Shown: piece by piece, positions 37,836-40,873 of the stretch
Layout of the letters: each line of letters opens with the position of its first letter
How positions within the stretch are numbered: position 1 is the stretch's first letter
Source: Paucimonas lemoignei
Lineage (GTDB): Bacteria > Pseudomonadota > Gammaproteobacteria > Burkholderiales > Burkholderiaceae_D
NCBI RefSeq assembly: GCF_004342585.1
Contig: NZ_SLZQ01000021.1
Span: 1 to 40,873 of the forward strand
Length of the DNA: 40,873 bases
Direction of reading: 5' to 3'
Made by a program: the position numbers and the translations under genes
The notes under the pieces: generated by a model
Seen by the model: only the letters and a program-made list of their open reading frames with translations
What the model was told of the DNA's origin: nothing
Database searches by the model: none

Positions 37836-38042
37836 CTAGCCGCCGCCAATTCCTTCCACGATTTTTCCGGTTCCGCCGCAATTATCGCAATCCGCACCGT
37901 TGAGCTTTCCTGTGCCTTTGCACTTCGGGCAGATGTCTTCGCCGGTGCCCGGCGTGTCCGGAAGCGCGTCATCGCCCGGGTGGATTTCAGGCTTGCCATT
38001 GGCGGCGTTCATGGCTTGGTTCGGTTGAGTCGGCTGGTTCAT
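37836..38042 (-). CDS. Small protein with a DnaJ-type zinc-finger pair
   Basis: 68 residues. The N-terminal half is Asn/Pro/Gln-rich and disordered; the C-terminal half has CPKCKGTGKLNGADCDNCGG, that is two CxxCxGxG motifs as in the Cys-rich domain of DnaJ but without J or client-binding domains. One zinc ion is likely bound. Start 38042 is taken from an ATG without a good ribosome site. Function unknown; widespread in this form in beta-proteobacteria as far as I recall. Confidence 0.75.
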   Translation of the reverse strand: MNQPTQPNQAMNAANGKPEIHPGDDALPDTPGTGEDICPKCKGTGKLNGADCDNCGGTGKIVEGIGGG

Positions 38043-38311
38043 GATAGGGCGTCCATTCAATAATCCAATTGTTTGAAATAACTTGCTGCTAAACTTGCAT
38101 TCCTTGTAACTTGGATAACGCTCTTATCTGCGAGTTCAGGCAAAGAGGGATTGATCCAGAACGATGTCACATGAGTGGCTCTGACATGTTCCTGTTGGGT
38201 ATTACCAGTATGGATCGAAGGGCTATGTGTGGCATTCCGTCAAACGTACGACACTTGTCTGCCATTTATTCGTAAAATAGGCCGACATTTCATTCAGTAT
38301 GGTAAGAGCCG

Positions 38312-38974
38312 ATGCGTTTGTTGTTGGTCGAAGACGATTCCATGGTGGGCGAGGGCTTGCGCAAGGCATTGCGGCAGGACGGTTTCACAGTTGACTGGGT
38401 GCAGGATGGCCGTGCTGCAGAATTGGCCGTCAACAACGAGAATTACGATCTGATGCTGCTGGACCTCGGTTTGCCGAAAAAGGGCGGCCTCGAGGTGCTG
38501 TCGTCATTGCGTCAGGCCGGCAATCGCCTGCCGGTGCTGGTATTGACGGCGCGCGATGCGGTATGCGACCGCGTCAAGGGTCTCGATGCCGGCGCCGATG
38601 ATTATCTCGTCAAGCCGTTCGATGTCGAAGAACTGGAAGCCCGTATCCGCGCGCTGCTGCGCCGGCAGGCCGGACGCGCCGACACGGTCATCCGCCAGGG
38701 CGACGTGACCCTCAATCCGGCCAGCAGGGAAGTGTGCCTGAAGGGACAGCCGGTGGCGGTCTCGGGCCGTGAGTATTCCTTGCTGGCGGCGTTTCTCGAT
38801 CGTCCGGGAGCGGTGTTGTCGCTTGCCCAGCTCGGAGAAAAAATCTATGGCTGGGACGATGACGTCGGCAGCAATACGGTAGAAGTCTATATCCATTCGC
38901 TGCGCAAGAAATTCGGCGCGGATTTCATCAAAAATGTCAGGGGCGTTGGCTATATGGTGCCACGCCAGACATGA
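38312..38974 (+). CDS. OmpR-family response regulator (QseB/TctD-like)
   Basis: 220 residues. Receiver domain 1-115 with acidic pocket Glu7-Asp8-Asp9, phospho-acceptor Asp51 (LLDLGLP) and Lys101 (DDYLVKPFD). C-terminal winged helix 125-220 with the recognition region NTVEVYIHSLRKKFG and wing VRGVGYMV. A transcription activator or repressor controlled by the kinase that follows. Its stop overlaps the kinase start (ATGA). Likely targets, by proximity, include the solute-binding gene downstream, but that is a guess. Confidence 0.95.
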   Translation: MRLLLVEDDSMVGEGLRKALRQDGFTVDWVQDGRAAELAVNNENYDLMLLDLGLPKKGGLEVLSSLRQAGNRLPVLVLTARDAVCDRVKGLDAGADDYLVKPFDVEELEARIRALLRRQAGRADTVIRQGDVTLNPASREVCLKGQPVAVSGREYSLLAAFLDRPGAVLSLAQLGEKIYGWDDDVGSNTVEVYIHSLRKKFGADFIKNVRGVGYMVPRQT

Positions 38975-40281
38975 AATCGATCCGTAATACGCTGCTGGTC
39001 TGGCTGCTGGTTGGGGTCACGACAGCCATCGGAGTCGCCGCGCTCGTCGTCTATGACCGCGCGCGCAAGGAAGCCAACGAGCTCTCGGATACCCAGATGA
39101 AACAGCTGGTGTCGTCCCTGCCGCAGCCGCCCGGCCCGATTGCCACCACCCGCACCAATGAAACCAGCCTGCGCGACGATTTCGTGGTACAGGTATGGGA
39201 CCGCACCAACGGCTTCCAGCTCTATAACTCCCACGGGATTTACAACCTGCCGCTGACCAGGCAATCGGGATTCCATGACATCTATGTCGAATCGACCGAA
39301 TGGCGCATCTATAGCACCTTGCTCGGCGATACCGTGGTGCAGGTGGCGCAACTGGCCAGTGTGCGTCACGAGCTGGCCGCCGCCGTCGCGCTGCGCACGG
39401 TGGCGCCGCTGATCCTGCTGCTGCCATTCCTGTCCGTGCTGATCTGGATTACCGTCCGGCGCAGCCTGTCCGCGGTCAGGCGGGTGGCTGCGCAAGTGCA
39501 GTCGCGCGACGCCAATGCGTTGACCGACATCCCGGACTATGAGCTGCCGCGCGAGATACAGCCGCTCACGCATGCCTTCAATGAATTGCTGTCGCGCCTG
39601 CGCCAGGCGGCGGCGGCCCAGGGCGCGTTTATCGCGGATGCCGCCCACGAATTCAAGACCCCACTGACGGCATTGAAGCTGCAAGTCCAGCTGGCGGAAA
39701 GGGCTGGCAGCGACGAGGAGCGCCGCCAGGCCTTCGCCGACTTGAAGGGCGGACTCGAGCGCGCCAGCCACCTGGTCAACCAGCTGCTGACGCATGCCCG
39801 CCAGGACCCGACTGTCCCACGCCGGGTCAGCGACCGTATCGACCTGGTGGCGCTGGCGCGCAGCGTCGCGGCGGATTTCGTGCCGATCGCTGCTGACCGC
39901 GGAATCGACCTTGGGGTCAAGATTACCGATCCTGTGCCCGCCTGTATCCACGGCAATCCGGAATCACTCCGGATCATGCTTGGCAATCTGGTGGATAACG
40001 CCATTCGCTATACGCCGGGCGGCGGCATGGTAGATATCGTAGTGCGCCGGCACCCCCATAAAATCGTGATGTCCGTCGAAGATACCGGGCCGGGAATCCC
40101 GGAGGAAGACCTGGACCGCGTTCTGGACCGCTTTTACCGGGTGCCCGGCACGCCATCCGAAGGTAGCGGGCTGGGCCTGGCAATCGTGCGCCAGATCGTC
40201 CATCTTCACGGAGCCGAAATCAAGCTGTGCAATGGCATGCGTGGTTTGCAGGTGGAAATTACTTTCCACACGTCAATTTGA
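38971..40281 (+). CDS. Sensor histidine kinase (QseC/TctE-like)
   Basis: 436 residues. Membrane helices at about 7-27 and 143-161 flank a periplasmic sensor domain of about 115 residues (2CSK-N type, with WDRTNGFQLYNS). HAMP-like region 162-215, HisKA with His226 (DAAHEFKTPLTALKLQ), and HATPase with NLVDNAIRYTPGGG, DTGPGIPEEDLDRV and GSGLGLAIV. Phosphorylates the regulator encoded just upstream; overlap of four bases indicates coupled translation. Related TctE kinases sense tricarboxylates and QseC senses host signals; the ligand here is unknown. Confidence 0.95.
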   Translation: MKSIRNTLLVWLLVGVTTAIGVAALVVYDRARKEANELSDTQMKQLVSSLPQPPGPIATTRTNETSLRDDFVVQVWDRTNGFQLYNSHGIYNLPLTRQSGFHDIYVESTEWRIYSTLLGDTVVQVAQLASVRHELAAAVALRTVAPLILLLPFLSVLIWITVRRSLSAVRRVAAQVQSRDANALTDIPDYELPREIQPLTHAFNELLSRLRQAAAAQGAFIADAAHEFKTPLTALKLQVQLAERAGSDEERRQAFADLKGGLERASHLVNQLLTHARQDPTVPRRVSDRIDLVALARSVAADFVPIAADRGIDLGVKITDPVPACIHGNPESLRIMLGNLVDNAIRYTPGGGMVDIVVRRHPHKIVMSVEDTGPGIPEEDLDRVLDRFYRVPGTPSEGSGLGLAIVRQIVHLHGAEIKLCNGMRGLQVEITFHTSI

Positions 40282-40391
40282 TAATTCTCAAATACGAATT
40301 TCAGTGTTTTCTTTTATACAAACTTTTAAGTCTGTTTTAAATCTGCGCACCTATGATGCCTGAGCCTTGATTTTATTTTCTTGGCTACAAC

Positions 40392-40409
40392 CACGTCTTT
40401 TCGGACGTG
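40392..40409 (+). promoter_or_regulatory. Short hairpin in the leader of the solute-binding gene
   Basis: CACGTC (40392-40397) and GACGTG (40404-40409) pair around TTTTCG, 70 bases before the ATG. No T run follows, so not a terminator. Could be an operator or a leader structure. Confidence 0.3.
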
Positions 40410-40478
40410 CGCTGCCCGCCCACAATATAAAAATTTGGTCGGTGCTGGTTTGATAATAAACACTGATTTGGAGATAGC

Positions 40479-40873
40479 ATGCGCAACACGATGAAAGTCA
40501 TGACCGCCGCAGTCTGCGGCGCTCTCGCCTTGGGTTTTTCCGCATCGGCTTCGGCCCAGATTTCGGGAGATGTGGTCAAGATTGGCCTGATCACCGACAT
40601 GTCGGGCGTGTACGCCGACGTCGACGGTCCCAACGGCGCGGAAGCCGTGCGCATGGCTATCGCTGACTTTGGCGGCACCGTCAACGGCAAGAAAATCGAA
40701 TTCATTTCCGCCGACCACCTCAACAAGGCCGATATCGCCGCTTCCAAGGCACGCGAATGGATCGACCGCGAAGGCGTCGACATGATCCTGGGCGGCACCA
40801 ATTCCGGCGTCAACCTGGCCATCGCCAAACTGGCTGCGGAAAAGAAAAAGCCCTTCATCTCGATTGGCGCCGG
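40479..40873 (+). CDS. ABC transporter substrate-binding protein, branched-chain amino acid type (cut by the window end)
   Basis: 131 codons are present and the frame is open at the end. Starts with a signal peptide of about 26 residues (ends ALGFSASASA), then the type I periplasmic binding fold opening VKIGLITDMSGVYADVDGP, NGAEAVRMAIADFGG, and further IEFISADHLNKADIAASKAREWI and ILGGTNSGVNLAIAK. This belongs to the Leu/Ile/Val-binding (Peripla_BP_6) family, which delivers amino acids, amides or aromatic acids to an ABC importer. TTGGAG six bases before ATG. Permease and ATPase genes should follow outside the window. Confidence 0.9.
   Translation, partial: MRNTMKVMTAAVCGALALGFSASASAQISGDVVKIGLITDMSGVYADVDGPNGAEAVRMAIADFGGTVNGKKIEFISADHLNKADIAASKAREWIDREGVDMILGGTNSGVNLAIAKLAAEKKKPFISIGA

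Overview
The window looks like a piece of a beta-proteobacterial chromosome, most likely Burkholderiales and possibly Oxalobacteraceae. This rests on protein flavour only: DUF4124, DUF488 and YihY-type proteins, a CbpA/CbpM pair, a cyanide-insensitive-type bd oxidase, high GC with strong AGGAG ribosome sites. No search was run.

Layout. Positions 1-95 are the right end of an IS3-family insertion sequence. 96-1114 holds no gene I can support. On the minus strand, 1115-9547 carries redox and stress genes: an aldo/keto reductase, an LtrA-like membrane protein joined in frame to a quinone-oxidoreductase-like MDR enzyme, ClpB, a small protein, an Old Yellow Enzyme and an LLM-type flavin oxidoreductase. 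From 9772 to 21871 lies a dense protein-quality-control block: small heat shock protein, a 77-residue protein, DnaK-GrpE (minus), a broken HtrA/DegP remnant, an exported PRC-barrel protein, HdeD, DUF5335, a DsbA-fold protein, a class III aminotransferase, a thioredoxin-reductase-like flavoprotein without the CxxC pair, a UBP-type zinc finger, CbpA-CbpM and a PsiE-like membrane protein. The gene set (sHsp, Clp disaggregase, HdeD, thioredoxin-fold protein, PsiE, DegP) strongly resembles the transmissible locus of stress tolerance known from other proteobacteria, but with ClpB plus DnaK/GrpE/CbpAM rather than ClpK and YfdX.

21872-26210 is a junction zone: a truncated formaldehyde-dehydrogenase remnant, a PAS-GGDEF-EAL protein, and then the 3' end of a tRNA (T arm, acceptor strand, CCA) without its 5' part, followed by a strong terminator. 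This is what the distal attachment site of a tRNA-integrated island looks like and suggests that the accessory DNA lies to its left.

From 26264 onward the window looks like ordinary chromosome: an MHYT hybrid kinase, cydAB (CIO type), two small envelope proteins, a flavodoxin-fold NAD(P)H oxidoreductase, a CDF metal exporter, a lipoprotein with a degenerate M48 peptidase domain, a YihY/BrkB membrane protein, DUF488, DUF4124, a mini zinc-finger protein, an OmpR/QseC-type two-component pair and the start of a branched-chain-type ABC solute-binding protein cut by the window end.

Working model (inference): the island supplies disaggregation (ClpB with DnaK/GrpE and CbpA regulated by CbpM), holdase activity (sHsp), envelope protection (HdeD, PRC-barrel, PsiE) and thiol/flavin redox repair under heat, oxidant or acid stress.
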